DNA of 64,000 bases from Flavobacteriales bacterium (GTDB lineage Bacteria > Bacteroidota > Bacteroidia > Flavobacteriales_F > PHOS-HE28): positions 62,001 to 126,000 of the forward strand of contig JADJKO010000007.1 in assembly GCA_016705955.1 (NCBI GenBank). The letters are read 5' to 3'. A program made the translations under genes and the position numbers. The notes under the pieces were generated by a model. That model was not told the origin of the DNA, did no database searches, and saw nothing but the letters and a program-made list of their open reading frames with translations. Shown in pieces: positions 1 to 8,480 of this stretch (positions within the stretch are counted from its first letter, which is position 1; the number at the start of each line of letters is the position of its first letter).

Positions 1-32
1 AGAAAGAGCCCGGGATGGCCCGGGCTCTTTCT
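1..32. terminator. Bidirectional hairpin terminator
   Basis: A perfect 14-bp inverted repeat (arms 1-14 and 19-32, loop ATGG) lies 16 bp past the stop codon of the minus-strand gene ending at 49. The outer ends of the arms are AGAAAGAG/CTCTTTCT, so each strand leaves the GC-rich stem through a pyrimidine-rich stretch. It is placed to end the minus-strand transcript and perhaps also one entering from the left. Confidence 0.8.
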
Positions 33-48
33 GGTCATGGAAACGATC

Positions 49-1065
49 CTACTTGATCAAATAGATAATGTTGGTCTTCCACTTCGAACTATCCGGTTCT
101 GAACCGGGACCCGTCAGGTATTCCTCGACGACATTCACGTTGAACTCGAGCTTGTTGGCCTTCATGTACCCATCCATGGCCTCGTGCGCACCACCAATGC
201 CATTGTAGCCGCCGTAGTACTCGATCACCAAGGCCCGTCCAGCAGGTGTTTCATACAAACTCAGGTCCTTCAATTTCTTCTTCGCCTCCATCGGAACCGG
301 GATACCAGCCAGCAGGTCTGCGGTCTTCTTTTCCTCATTCCATTCGAAATACACGCCTGATGGCGCTCCGGCCGGGGCCACCCCTGCTTTTCCGATCGCC
401 GCCATTCCCTCGCCGAACTGGGTTCCGAAGAACTCCTTCATATCTGCCCAACCGACGACTTTGCGCTTTCCCACATAGAGCATCGCGGGGCGATCGATGG
501 TCTTGATCTCATATTCCGGAGTTCCTACCGCAAACTCGGACTCGGTTACGGACTTCAGGTTCGCGAGGCCTTTCTCGAGCATTGGTCCCACGGCTTTGTC
601 CATATCCATGAACAAGGCCACCACCCGACCCATGTAGTCGTTCTCGCCTTGGATCCCCCAGGTCACTTTCGTGCTATCGCCCATGGCCACGAGGTCGAAG
701 GTCCCTTCGTTGTTCGCCTTCCACGGCGAAATGAACCTGAGCTTCGTGCGCATGCGTTCGTTCGGCACCAACTCGGCGAGTTCCTGTTCGCCTTCGCTTT
801 CATCGCTCTTCCAATGGCTGATCGCGCCCACTTCGCCATCCGGTGAGCCGGACATCGTGGCGGTCATGTTATGCTCCATTTCCTTCCATGGTCCCCATTT
901 GTCCATGGCTTCAAGGGAACTGATGTTCGCATAAACGGCCGCAGCAGGGGCAGCCACCACGATCGTGCGCTCCACACGGAACCTGCTGTCGCCGAACATC
1001 GCCAGAACAGCGATCAGGACGACCAAGGCCACTACGATGATCAGAATGGTCTTCAATGCTCTCAT
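49..1065 (-). CDS. Membrane-anchored SRPBCC / GyrI-like domain protein
   Basis: A 338-aa protein. Residues about 5-24 form a hydrophobic anchor or uncleaved signal. Residues about 30-170 resemble the SRPBCC (polyketide cyclase/START-like) ligand-binding fold, opening with VERTIVVAAPAAAVY, the usual first strand. Residues about 185-338 resemble the GyrI-like small-molecule-binding domain (IKTIDRPAMLYVGKR near its start, VIEYYGGYNG near its end). This two-domain arrangement is common in Bacteroidota and is usually annotated only by domain; the ligand is unknown. It is a single gene followed by the hairpin at 1-32. Domain assignment is by recognition of motifs; function beyond ligand binding is not inferred. 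Confidence 0.8.
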   Translation of the reverse strand: MRALKTILIIVVALVVLIAVLAMFGDSRFRVERTIVVAAPAAAVYANISSLEAMDKWGPWKEMEHNMTATMSGSPDGEVGAISHWKSDESEGEQELAELVPNERMRTKLRFISPWKANNEGTFDLVAMGDSTKVTWGIQGENDYMGRVVALFMDMDKAVGPMLEKGLANLKSVTESEFAVGTPEYEIKTIDRPAMLYVGKRKVVGWADMKEFFGTQFGEGMAAIGKAGVAPAGAPSGVYFEWNEEKKTADLLAGIPVPMEAKKKLKDLSLYETPAGRALVIEYYGGYNGIGGAHEAMDGYMKANKLEFNVNVVEEYLTGPGSEPDSSKWKTNIIYLIK

Positions 1066-1185
1066 GTCCTGTTCGATTTGATAGCCGAAGATGCACGATC
1101 GAATCCGGAATCCAACCCTCGCGGCACGAATTTTTCAGACCTTGGACCTGCGCCATCACTCTGATGGCCGATCATTCACAAGCCC

Positions 1186-1746
1186 ATGACCAACCTTAGA
1201 AACTCCATTCCCATCCTGCTCACCGCGCTGTTCTGGGTGGGTTGCGCGCCCAAGACCGGACCCGCAGGCACCAAGGTGAAGCAACCGTTCTCCGGAAGCA
1301 AGTACGAGAGTAATGCCTCCTGGTTCCGCGGAACCGGGCAAGGGGCCAGTGTGAAGCAGAACATCGCGCGGGGCAAGGCGGACATCGATGCGAAGAACCA
1401 AGTGGCGGCTCAAGTTGGAACGAATATCCGCGCGGTCACGGACCAGTATCTGGGGCAAACAGAGAACGCCAACGCTGCCGATGTGGCGGACAAGTTCCAG
1501 ACGTTGGTGCGCGAGGTGATGAACACCGAACTGGCCGACCTACGGAAGAGCGGAGAAGAAACCTTCTTCAATGATGAGACCAAGGAATTCACCGTGTATG
1601 TAGCGTATGAGATCAAGAAGAACGCGATGTTCCGCTTCATGAAGAAGCAAGCACGGGTGGAGCGCAAGTTGAATGAGCAGGAGCTGAAGATCCTGGACGA
1701 CATGCTGGATCAGGAGATCCGCCGAGCGGAAGCAGCCGGTGAGTGA
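1186..1746 (+). CDS. LPP20-like lipoprotein
   Basis: A 186-aa protein with a lipoprotein signal: a short basic start, a hydrophobic core and VGC as lipobox, so Cys20 would be the lipidated residue. The mature part is charged and mostly helical; the region KQNIARGKADIDAKNQVAAQ is the LPP20/LPP20-like pattern in which alternating A and K/R line an amphipathic helix. Such proteins sit in the outer membrane or periplasmic face; no enzymatic motif is visible. A rho-independent terminator follows directly at 1768-1800, so the gene is probably monocistronic. Confidence 0.7.
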   Translation: MTNLRNSIPILLTALFWVGCAPKTGPAGTKVKQPFSGSKYESNASWFRGTGQGASVKQNIARGKADIDAKNQVAAQVGTNIRAVTDQYLGQTENANAADVADKFQTLVREVMNTELADLRKSGEETFFNDETKEFTVYVAYEIKKNAMFRFMKKQARVERKLNEQELKILDDMLDQEIRRAEAAGE

Positions 1747-1767
1747 CCTGTGAATGATGAAAGGATG

Positions 1768-1800
1768 CAGCGGGAAGTGCGGGCTTCCCGCTGTCTTTTT
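1768..1800 (+). terminator. Rho-independent terminator after the lipoprotein gene
   Basis: Ten-base arms 1768-1777 and 1784-1793 around a 6-base loop, followed by TCTTTTT. It lies inside the longest possible reading frame of the next gene (which opens at a GTG at 1750), and is therefore also evidence that the next gene starts further down, at 1861. Confidence 0.85.
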
Positions 1801-1860
1801 GTCGGGATCGGGAGGAACGGCAGTGAAATTGTTGATGGCCATCCGAACAAGAAAAAGGTC

Positions 1861-2556
1861 ATGGGAACTAGTCCGATGATGGGTGCTTATGTGATCGGCG
1901 TTGTGATGATGCTGGTGAGTTGGCTGGTGAGCCAGCGCATGAAAAGCCGGTTTGAGAAATACAGCCGTACCTCACTGAGCAACGGTATGAGTGGCCAGGA
2001 GATCGCGGAACGGATGCTCGCGGATCACGGCATCACCAATGTCAAAGTGATCAGTGTAAAAGGCCAGCTCACGGACCACTACAACCCGGCCACCCATACG
2101 GTGAACCTTAGCGAACCGGTGTACCACGCCCGCAATGCTGCTGCTGCTGCGGTCGCTGCGCACGAGGTGGGACACGCCGTACAGCATGCGACCGCATACC
2201 AGTGGCTGAATATGCGCAGCAAGTTGGTGCCGGTGGTGAGCCTTGCCTCTCAATGGATGCAGTGGATCCTGCTGGGCGGGATCCTCCTGCTGAACCAATT
2301 CCCGCAACTCTTGGCGGCTGGCATCGTGCTGTTCGCCATGACCACGCTCTTTTCCTTCATCACCCTGCCGGTGGAATACGATGCCAGTAACCGGGCCATG
2401 GCCTGGATGAAGCGGACCGGTATCGTGACCTCCGGGGAGTTGGCCATGAGCGCGGATGCCTTGAAATGGGCGGCACGCACGTACGTGGTCGCAGCGATCG
2501 GCTCACTCGCTACGCTGCTGTACTATGTGATGGTGTTCACCGGCCGACGCCGCTGA
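1861..2556 (+). CDS. YugP-family zinc metallopeptidase
   Basis: A 231-aa membrane protease of the neutral zinc metallopeptidase type 2 family (Bacillus YugP type). The zinc motif HEVGHAVQH (HExxH-like, with the usual HEVGH form) is in the middle, preceded by the family pattern DHYNPATHTVNLSEPVY. One membrane segment lies at the N-terminus (VIGVVMMLVSWLVS) and two or three follow the active site; VEYDASNRA is the third-ligand region. The ATG at 1861 gives the usual family length and follows AGAAAAAGG; an upstream GTG at 1750 would place the terminator at 1768-1800 inside the gene. The physiological substrate is not known for the family. Confidence 0.88.
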   Translation: MGTSPMMGAYVIGVVMMLVSWLVSQRMKSRFEKYSRTSLSNGMSGQEIAERMLADHGITNVKVISVKGQLTDHYNPATHTVNLSEPVYHARNAAAAAVAAHEVGHAVQHATAYQWLNMRSKLVPVVSLASQWMQWILLGGILLLNQFPQLLAAGIVLFAMTTLFSFITLPVEYDASNRAMAWMKRTGIVTSGELAMSADALKWAARTYVVAAIGSLATLLYYVMVFTGRRR

Positions 2557-2567
2557 TCCGCACTTGA

Positions 2568-4103
2568 TTACCGGCTGCTTCTCCGGCGCGTGCTGCCGAT
2601 CCCCAGTACGCCCAGCAACCCACGCGTTAGTTCGCGCATCAGCGTGTTGCCCACTTGGCGTACCATGGTGTTCTTGGATACTTTCTCCAAAGTGCTCGGC
2701 TCCGGCTTACTGGTCGGGTGCCGCTCAACCTTCTCATCCACTACTTCTTCCTGACCCTTCATACGCTTCTCGAGCAATTCGAACGCGCTCTCGCGATCGA
2801 TCACCTCATTGTAGTTGCGGACCAAGGCGCTGCGCGCGACCAGCCCGTCGATCTCCAAGGGGCTGAGGATATCCATCCGGCTCAGCGGTGCGCGCAGCAA
2901 CGTATGCGCCAAGGGGGTCGGTGTTCCTTTCTCGCTCAAGGCGGTCACCAGTGCTTCCCCGATCCCTAGCTCAGTGATCAGTTGTTCGGTGTCATAGAAA
3001 TCGGTGAGCGGATAGTTCTGTGCGGTCTTCTTGATGGTCGTGCGATCCTTCGCGGTGAAGGCCCGCAGCGCATGCTGAACTTTCAACCCCAATTGGCCCA
3101 ACACGCTTTCCGGCACATCACTCGGGTCCTGCGTACAGAAGTAGATGCCCACTCCTTTCGAGCGGATCAATTTGATGATCGTCTCGATCTGTTCCAACAA
3201 CGCCTTCGTAGCGGTATTGAAGATCAGGTGTGCCTCATCGATGAAGAGGACCAGTTTCGGTTTCTCGTCGTCGCCGACCTCCGGAAAGGTGGAATAGATC
3301 TCCGCCAACAGGCAGAGCATGAAGGTGCTGAAGAGACGTGGCCGATCCTGTATGTCGGTGAGCCGCACGATATGGACCACGCCCTTGCCATCGCGCAGTT
3401 CCAGCAGATCGTTCACATCGAAGGAACGCTCGCCGAAGAAGTCCTCGGCGCCTTGTTGTTCGATCTCGATGAGCTTCCGCAGGATGATGTTCACCGTGGA
3501 CGAACTCACTTGGCCGTACACCTTCTTGATGTCCTCCTTCCCTTCGTCCATTACGAACTGAAGTACCCGCCGCAGGTCCTTGAGATCAAGGAGCGGCAGG
3601 CCATGATCGTCGCAGTATTTGAACACGAGTGCGAGAACGCTCTGCTGCGTGTCGTTCAGTTCCAGGATCCGGCCAAGAAGTACTGGTCCGAACTCGCTCA
3701 CGGTCGCACGCAACCGCGCACCGGGTTCCTTGCTCAAGCTGAGCAATTCAACGGGCAGGCTTTGTGGTGCGTACGCGAAGCCCAACTTGGAATGTCGCGC
3801 TTCGATCTTTTCATTGGTTGATCCAGGAGCCGCGAGTCCGCTCAGATCACCCTTCACATCCATTAGAAGCGATGGCACGCCTTTCAGCGAAAGCTGCTCC
3901 GCAAGGATCTGCAACGTCTTGGTCTTTCCACTGCCGGTGGCGCCACAGATCAGGCCGTGACGGTTCATGGTGCGCAAGGGCACCTTCACCATGCAACCTG
4001 CTGGCACCTCTCCATTGAAGAGGGCGCCGCCGAGATCGATGGCGTCCCCTTTGAATGTATTTCCGGCGATGATCGCCGCGCAGAAATCCTCGGTCTTGCC
4101 CAT
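2568..4103 (-). CDS. HerA-like ATPase, DUF853 family
   Basis: A 511-aa P-loop ATPase. GATGSGKT is the Walker A motif at about residue 54 and VLFIDEAHLIF the Walker B. The family (DUF853, HerA/FtsK-like helicase C-terminal) is widespread; members form ring ATPases related to DNA pumps, though the role of this housekeeping version is not established. The C-terminal 70 residues are basic and low complexity (GIGSTRRRSSR at the end). Its stop lies 12 bp from the convergent protease gene. A -7 element TACTTTCG sits 16 bp upstream of the ATG at 4103. Confidence 0.88.
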   Translation of the reverse strand: MGKTEDFCAAIIAGNTFKGDAIDLGGALFNGEVPAGCMVKVPLRTMNRHGLICGATGSGKTKTLQILAEQLSLKGVPSLLMDVKGDLSGLAAPGSTNEKIEARHSKLGFAYAPQSLPVELLSLSKEPGARLRATVSEFGPVLLGRILELNDTQQSVLALVFKYCDDHGLPLLDLKDLRRVLQFVMDEGKEDIKKVYGQVSSSTVNIILRKLIEIEQQGAEDFFGERSFDVNDLLELRDGKGVVHIVRLTDIQDRPRLFSTFMLCLLAEIYSTFPEVGDDEKPKLVLFIDEAHLIFNTATKALLEQIETIIKLIRSKGVGIYFCTQDPSDVPESVLGQLGLKVQHALRAFTAKDRTTIKKTAQNYPLTDFYDTEQLITELGIGEALVTALSEKGTPTPLAHTLLRAPLSRMDILSPLEIDGLVARSALVRNYNEVIDRESAFELLEKRMKGQEEVVDEKVERHPTSKPEPSTLEKVSKNTMVRQVGNTLMRELTRGLLGVLGIGSTRRRSSR

Positions 4104-4119
4104 GTGTTCAATTCAACGA

Positions 4120-4127
4120 CGAAAGTA
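4120..4127 (-). promoter_or_regulatory. -7 promoter element for the DUF853 gene
   Basis: On the minus strand this reads TACTTTCG, matching the Bacteroidota -7 consensus TAnnTTTG with C for T at one position, a variant that recurs before several genes here. It is 16 bp upstream of the start codon. Confidence 0.55.
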
Positions 4128-4229
4128 GCCCGGTGCATATGAACAGCTTGCCGACAATTTCCTCCGAACGTGGTATGCGTTGTTCGATCATGATCTTGGA
4201 ACGATCCGGATCGATCACTTCCCGAAACA

Positions 4230-4263
4230 CGAACGCCCCTTCGGCGATGCGAAGGGGCGTTCG
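4230..4263 (-). terminator. Hairpin terminator after the VCBS/T9SS gene
   Basis: Fourteen-base perfect arms 4230-4243 and 4250-4263 with a 6-base loop, 17 bp beyond the stop codon at 4281. On the minus strand the stem is followed by GTGTTTCGGG, only a weak T run. Position and stem strength make it the likely end of the transcript. Confidence 0.75.
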
Positions 4264-4280
4264 AGGAGATCGGTATCCTT

Positions 4281-6992
4281 CTACCGGACGATAAGGAGAT
4301 CGCGGACCGAGTTGTGGGTTCCTGCGACCTGCACGGAGTAAGCACCCACTGCTAGTGTGGATACGTCCATGGCGATCGAACCATTCGTAGCGGCGGTTAC
4401 CGGCTTACCGGCGACACGACCCTGCGCATCGATGATCGTCACGCGATCTCCGGCGTGAACGCCATCAATGCGAGCGGAGTTCGATGCCGGGTTCGGGAAC
4501 ACATTCAATTCCGTTGAAACCGCTTCGTTCACACCCACATTGCCGATGAAGACGGTCGCCGGGTCGCGTGGGCTCGGGCATTCCATCAACGATGTGCGCA
4601 CCTTCCAGTCGTAGAAGTAATAGTAGTAGCTCGTGCCGAAGCCGGAGTTGGTCAACTGACCGAGGGTTCCGATGGCATACGGATAAGCTACGCCCGCGTT
4701 GTTGCGGAAGAGGTTGTGCTGCGGGCAGCGGATCGAGAGATCCACACCAACAGGAACATTGAAGTTGAGTGTGATCACCTGTTCACCATCCACGAGATCG
4801 AACACGGCACTTTGAAGGACCGTTCCGTTCACGTCGCACAATTGCACTGTTCGTTGGCCAGCCCCGATCGCATATACCCTCACGGTCTCCACGGTGAACG
4901 GCTCCCAAGACGTGAAAAAGCTGTGCGATCCACTGGAAGGCAGTCCTCCCCCACCCAAGCTATCGGGCTTGCCACCATCCTGCAGATCGCCGCCGTAGTT
5001 GGCGTTGGCTTCCGCCCAGAAGGTGGTGGTGGTGTTCACGAAGGGCGTGGTCCATGCATTCCCCACGCCTAGCTGGGTTCCACTGAACTCGGCATCGTAC
5101 CATTTCACGTTCGTGCTGCTGGCCAACAGGTCGGCAGTGCCCGGGACCGGGATCGTGACATCGTCCGCCACGGCCACGGCAGCGGCCGGGTTCACAGTGA
5201 TCGTCACTGGTTCACTGGTCGCAGGCCCGCAGGCACCGTCGGCGGTCACGGTGTATTCACCGGAAATACCGACCATGGCAGAGGCTCCGGTCGCGCCGTT
5301 GCTCCAGATCGCGTTGGTGCCGACGTTCGAGATGAGTTCAACAGTGCTTCCCTGGCAGATCACTTCATCACCGTTGATCGTGATCAATGGAGCTTCGGAG
5401 GTGATCAAACTCACCACGATGGAATTGGAAAGTGCCGCACAACCATTGATGTCGAACGCTGCCAAGGAATAATTCCCACTGCTGTTCACGGTGATGGAAT
5501 TGGTGCTCGACCCGTTGCTCCACTGGTAGCTCTCGAATCCATCCGGTGCATTCAATTGAACGCTTCCTCCGGCGCAGATGGTCGTGCTTCCCACGGCTTC
5601 GATCACGATCGGCCCCAACGTGCAGGACGCTTCGGGCACCACATGCAATTGATCGATCCCGGGGTTCTCGATCACCGTGCGCACGCCACTCGGCCATGCG
5701 ATCACCACGGAGTCGATGGCCGTTGCCGCGCCTAGGCCGAAGTGGGCCTGCAAGCTGCTCATGTGGGAAAAGCCGTTGCCGCTTCGGATCTCCCGCGTTT
5801 GCACGCCCCAAGGGCCGTAGAGTTTCAAGCGGGCACCGATGCCGTTCTTGTTGCTGAAGATCCCCTGCAGTTCGAATTTGACGTAATGGTTCGTGCCTCC
5901 ATTGTTGTAATAGATGTTCTGCCCCAGGTGCAGATCCAACCATCCGTCGTTGTTCAGGTCGCCGATGCCTGCTTCGGTCACAGGACTGCTCACCAGTGAG
6001 AAGGTTCCGTTGCCGTTGTTGCGCCAGATCCCGCCCCCGGCCTCTGTGAAGATGTCCACCCAACCGTCGTTGTCGAAATCGCCACCATTCGCTTCCCAAG
6101 CACCCAAGGCTCCGGGATCGATCCTGGTGGTTGCGATGATGTCCGTGAACGTGCCGTTACCGTTATTGCGGTAGAAGCGGTTCGCATCACTGTGGTTGCC
6201 CACGAAGATGTCGAAGTCCCCATCGTTGTCGAAGTCCTCGAACACGCTGATCCAGCTCTGGGCGCCATCATTGATCCCGGCAGCCGCACCGGCCTCCGTC
6301 CACGTGCCGTTCCCGTTGTTGCGATAAAGCAGGTTGATCCGTTGGGGATCTCCATCCGGTGCACCGCCTCGGCATTTGCTGAAATACAGGTCGAGATCGC
6401 CATCCTCGTCGTAATCCGTGAACACGGTTGCGTAATTCCCTCCGACCGTTACCGTCTGTTGGATCATGCTCTGGTCCTCCATCATCACACCGCCACCGGT
6501 GTTGCGGTAAGGCTTGCTCAAACCCACGTCGTGGCAGCTCCAGGCATCGAGCATCCCGTCGTTGTTGATGTCCGCCATGTTGGTACGCTGGCTGAAGATG
6601 TATGGGGTGAAGTATTGTTCGGTGTACGCCGTTCCATCGCTGTTCGCGCGCAAGAATGAATTCGCACTGCCGTTCCCGATCAGGATGTCATTGAATCCGT
6701 TGCCATCCAGATCGCCCGCACAGATGCTCCAGTTGGGGCTTACCGTGGCCATGATCAGATCGGATTGCACGAAGCCTCCGCCGGGTTGCTGGTAGGCAAT
6801 GGTGAGTTGGTTCCCGTTGAAGCGGACGATATCGTCCAAATGGTCTCCGTTCATATCGACCACGCAACTCGGGTTGCCATAGGTGCCAGTGAGTTGGCTG
6901 CTGTTGGCCGTGAAGCCGATCTGCGCACTCAATGGCACGGAGAGAACAACCGCAGAAAGAAGGGAAAGGAATGAGGGTAACCGTTGGGCCAT
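4281..6992 (-). CDS. T9SS-exported VCBS/FG-GAP and ASPIC/UnbV repeat protein
   Basis: About 903 aa, secreted. A signal peptide opens the protein (LSLLSAVVLSVPLSAQ). Residues to about 370 hold FG-GAP/VCBS repeats with Asp-rich calcium loops such as DINNDGMLD, DYDEDGDLD, DFDNDGDFD and DLNNDGWLD. About 390-450 match the ASPIC/UnbV module (GIGARLKLYGPWG ... AHFGLG). Ig-like segments follow (TVNSSGNYSLAAFD, VGISGEYTVTADG). The last 80 residues are a type A T9SS sorting domain (LNVFPNPASNSARIDGV to the terminal LLIVR). The ATG at 6992 precedes the signal peptide directly; 22 further residues are open upstream but are not signal-like. Likely a large cell-surface or secreted calcium-binding protein. 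Confidence 0.88.
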   Translation of the reverse strand: MAQRLPSFLSLLSAVVLSVPLSAQIGFTANSSQLTGTYGNPSCVVDMNGDHLDDIVRFNGNQLTIAYQQPGGGFVQSDLIMATVSPNWSICAGDLDGNGFNDILIGNGSANSFLRANSDGTAYTEQYFTPYIFSQRTNMADINNDGMLDAWSCHDVGLSKPYRNTGGGVMMEDQSMIQQTVTVGGNYATVFTDYDEDGDLDLYFSKCRGGAPDGDPQRINLLYRNNGNGTWTEAGAAAGINDGAQSWISVFEDFDNDGDFDIFVGNHSDANRFYRNNGNGTFTDIIATTRIDPGALGAWEANGGDFDNDGWVDIFTEAGGGIWRNNGNGTFSLVSSPVTEAGIGDLNNDGWLDLHLGQNIYYNNGGTNHYVKFELQGIFSNKNGIGARLKLYGPWGVQTREIRSGNGFSHMSSLQAHFGLGAATAIDSVVIAWPSGVRTVIENPGIDQLHVVPEASCTLGPIVIEAVGSTTICAGGSVQLNAPDGFESYQWSNGSSTNSITVNSSGNYSLAAFDINGCAALSNSIVVSLITSEAPLITINGDEVICQGSTVELISNVGTNAIWSNGATGASAMVGISGEYTVTADGACGPATSEPVTITVNPAAAVAVADDVTIPVPGTADLLASSTNVKWYDAEFSGTQLGVGNAWTTPFVNTTTTFWAEANANYGGDLQDGGKPDSLGGGGLPSSGSHSFFTSWEPFTVETVRVYAIGAGQRTVQLCDVNGTVLQSAVFDLVDGEQVITLNFNVPVGVDLSIRCPQHNLFRNNAGVAYPYAIGTLGQLTNSGFGTSYYYYFYDWKVRTSLMECPSPRDPATVFIGNVGVNEAVSTELNVFPNPASNSARIDGVHAGDRVTIIDAQGRVAGKPVTAATNGSIAMDVSTLAVGAYSVQVAGTHNSVRDLLIVR

Positions 6993-7106
6993 AGCGAGCA
7001 GGTTTGGATTTGCGCCGCTGAATGTAGCAACATGCGTTCTAGCGGGAGCGCCACCCACCCCCCATTCTGTGAACCCTGAGCGAAGGCAAGGTTCGCACCC
7101 ACGTCC

Positions 7107-7505
7107 TTACTTGAAGGAGATCCGGTCCACCGAGAAGCGGCCGCTGCCTGTGAAGAGCAATACCACGTACGCGAACAGATAGACCAAGGAAAGTTCCTTA
7201 TCACCGAAGTCCGAACCGCTCTTCAGCATGAACGCGATCACCGCCATGCCAAGGATCAACGGGATCAGTGCCACGCGCGTCCATAAGCCGAGGATCACCA
7301 TCGCGCTGCACACCACTTCGGCGAACACGATCAGGATCAGGGAGAAGGTGCCCCCCAAGCCGAACGGATCCGGGAAATGGTCCATCCGCTCGGCGAAACT
7401 CATGAGTTTGGGCCAACCGTGCTGCCAGAACATGGTGCCGCCGAAGGTGAGCCGAAGCGTGAGGTAGCCGAGGTCCTCGGAGATGGGTTCGCTGTTCAGG
7501 AGCAT
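7107..7505 (-). CDS. DoxX-family membrane protein
   Basis: A 132-aa protein with four hydrophobic segments, beginning LGYLTLRLTFGGTMFWQHGW with the DoxX family pattern LRL..G..M...G..KL, and ending in a short soluble tail (GSGRFSVDRIS). DoxX proteins are small inner-membrane proteins linked to quinone or thiol stress; the specific role here is unknown. A -7-like element TAAGTTTC lies on the minus strand at 7525-7532, 19 bp upstream of the ATG. Confidence 0.85.
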   Translation of the reverse strand: MLLNSEPISEDLGYLTLRLTFGGTMFWQHGWPKLMSFAERMDHFPDPFGLGGTFSLILIVFAEVVCSAMVILGLWTRVALIPLILGMAVIAFMLKSGSDFGDKELSLVYLFAYVVLLFTGSGRFSVDRISFK

Positions 7506-7627
7506 GGGCGTTCGTTTCGGGGGTGAAACTTATCCCAGCGCCGACCTGCGGCACATCACCCCATCTGATGACTTATCCACCAGCGATCGGGAACTTTTGA
7601 TCCAGGCTTGCCGTTGCAAAGCCCGCC

Positions 7628-8341
7628 ATGAAAACCACGACCCTCTCCCTCATGTTTGTGATCAGCGCGCCCGTGCTGGCACAGGACGCCGGATCGGACA
7701 TGCTCGCCGGCATGTCCGCTTTGCGCAGCCAAGAGCACGCCAAGGCTGAAGAAGCCTTTACACGCGCCGTCACTTTGGAACCGCAGAACGCCAAGACCTG
7801 GTATTACCGCGGCGTCAATCGCCTGGGGCAGGAGGATCTGAGCGGCGCCTTGCAGGATTTCGACAAGGCCATCGCGTTGGAACCGGAGGATGTACACAGC
7901 TTGTTACGTCGCGCGGAGGTACGCGCACGCCTCGGTGCGGAGAATTCAGCCACGGCCGACCTGCTTCGCATCCTGACGATCCAGCCGAACGGCCCCGCCG
8001 CCGAGCACGCCTTGTTGCACCTCGGACATTTCGCCATGGCCAAGAATGATCTGGTCGGCGCGAAGTCCTGCTACGACCGGTTGATCCTGATCGCCCCACA
8101 GAATGCCTTTGGTTGGTGTGATCGTGGGATCGTACTGGCCGCCATGCACCAGGACGATGACGCCATCGTGGATCTGGATCGTGCGATCGAACTGGACCCC
8201 ACCTTGGATCAAGCCTACGTACACAAAGCCATCATCCTGTTCCGGATGGACCGCAAACAGGACGGCTGCGAGGCACTGCACCAAGCACATGACCTCGGGG
8301 ACCACTCCGTGGAAGAGATGATGGTGGTCTATTGCGACTAA
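7628..8341 (+). CDS. Periplasmic TPR protein
   Basis: A 237-aa protein with a signal peptide (TLSLMFVISAPVLAQ) and then tetratricopeptide repeats to the end; the clearest units are AKTWYYRGVNRLGQEDLSG, ENAFGWCDRGIVLAAMHQ-like and DPTLDQAYVHKAIILFRM. The repeats follow the W-LG-Y-A-F-A-P pattern of TPRs. No catalytic domain is seen, so it is a likely protein-interaction adaptor in the periplasm. A strong terminator follows at 8362-8395. Confidence 0.82.
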   Translation: MKTTTLSLMFVISAPVLAQDAGSDMLAGMSALRSQEHAKAEEAFTRAVTLEPQNAKTWYYRGVNRLGQEDLSGALQDFDKAIALEPEDVHSLLRRAEVRARLGAENSATADLLRILTIQPNGPAAEHALLHLGHFAMAKNDLVGAKSCYDRLILIAPQNAFGWCDRGIVLAAMHQDDDAIVDLDRAIELDPTLDQAYVHKAIILFRMDRKQDGCEALHQAHDLGDHSVEEMMVVYCD

Positions 8342-8361
8342 GCCCAACCACTTTCCTATCC

Positions 8362-8395
8362 GCAACGGGATCCCGTCGGGGTCCCGTTGCTTTTT
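8362..8395 (+). terminator. Rho-independent terminator after the TPR gene
   Basis: Nine-base arms 8362-8370 and 8382-8390 with a nested CCCG/CGGG inner stem, followed immediately by TTTTT at 8391-8395. It separates the TPR gene from the thrS transcription unit. Confidence 0.88.
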
Positions 8396-8429
8396 CAGCG
8401 TACTCCTTCACCTGTTCGCAAGGCGGGCC

Positions 8430-8437
8430 TATTTTCG
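8430..8437 (+). promoter_or_regulatory. -7 promoter element for thrS
   Basis: TATTTTCG followed by CGCCCC, matching the TAnnTTTG-type element with the C variant common in this window. It lies 43 bp upstream of the thrS ATG and downstream of the terminator at 8362-8395. A similar TATTCGCGCCC string lies before infC. Confidence 0.5.
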
Positions 8438-8480
8438 CGCCCCGCTCACGAGCCGCTCGTATGGCCCGGTGCGATAACCC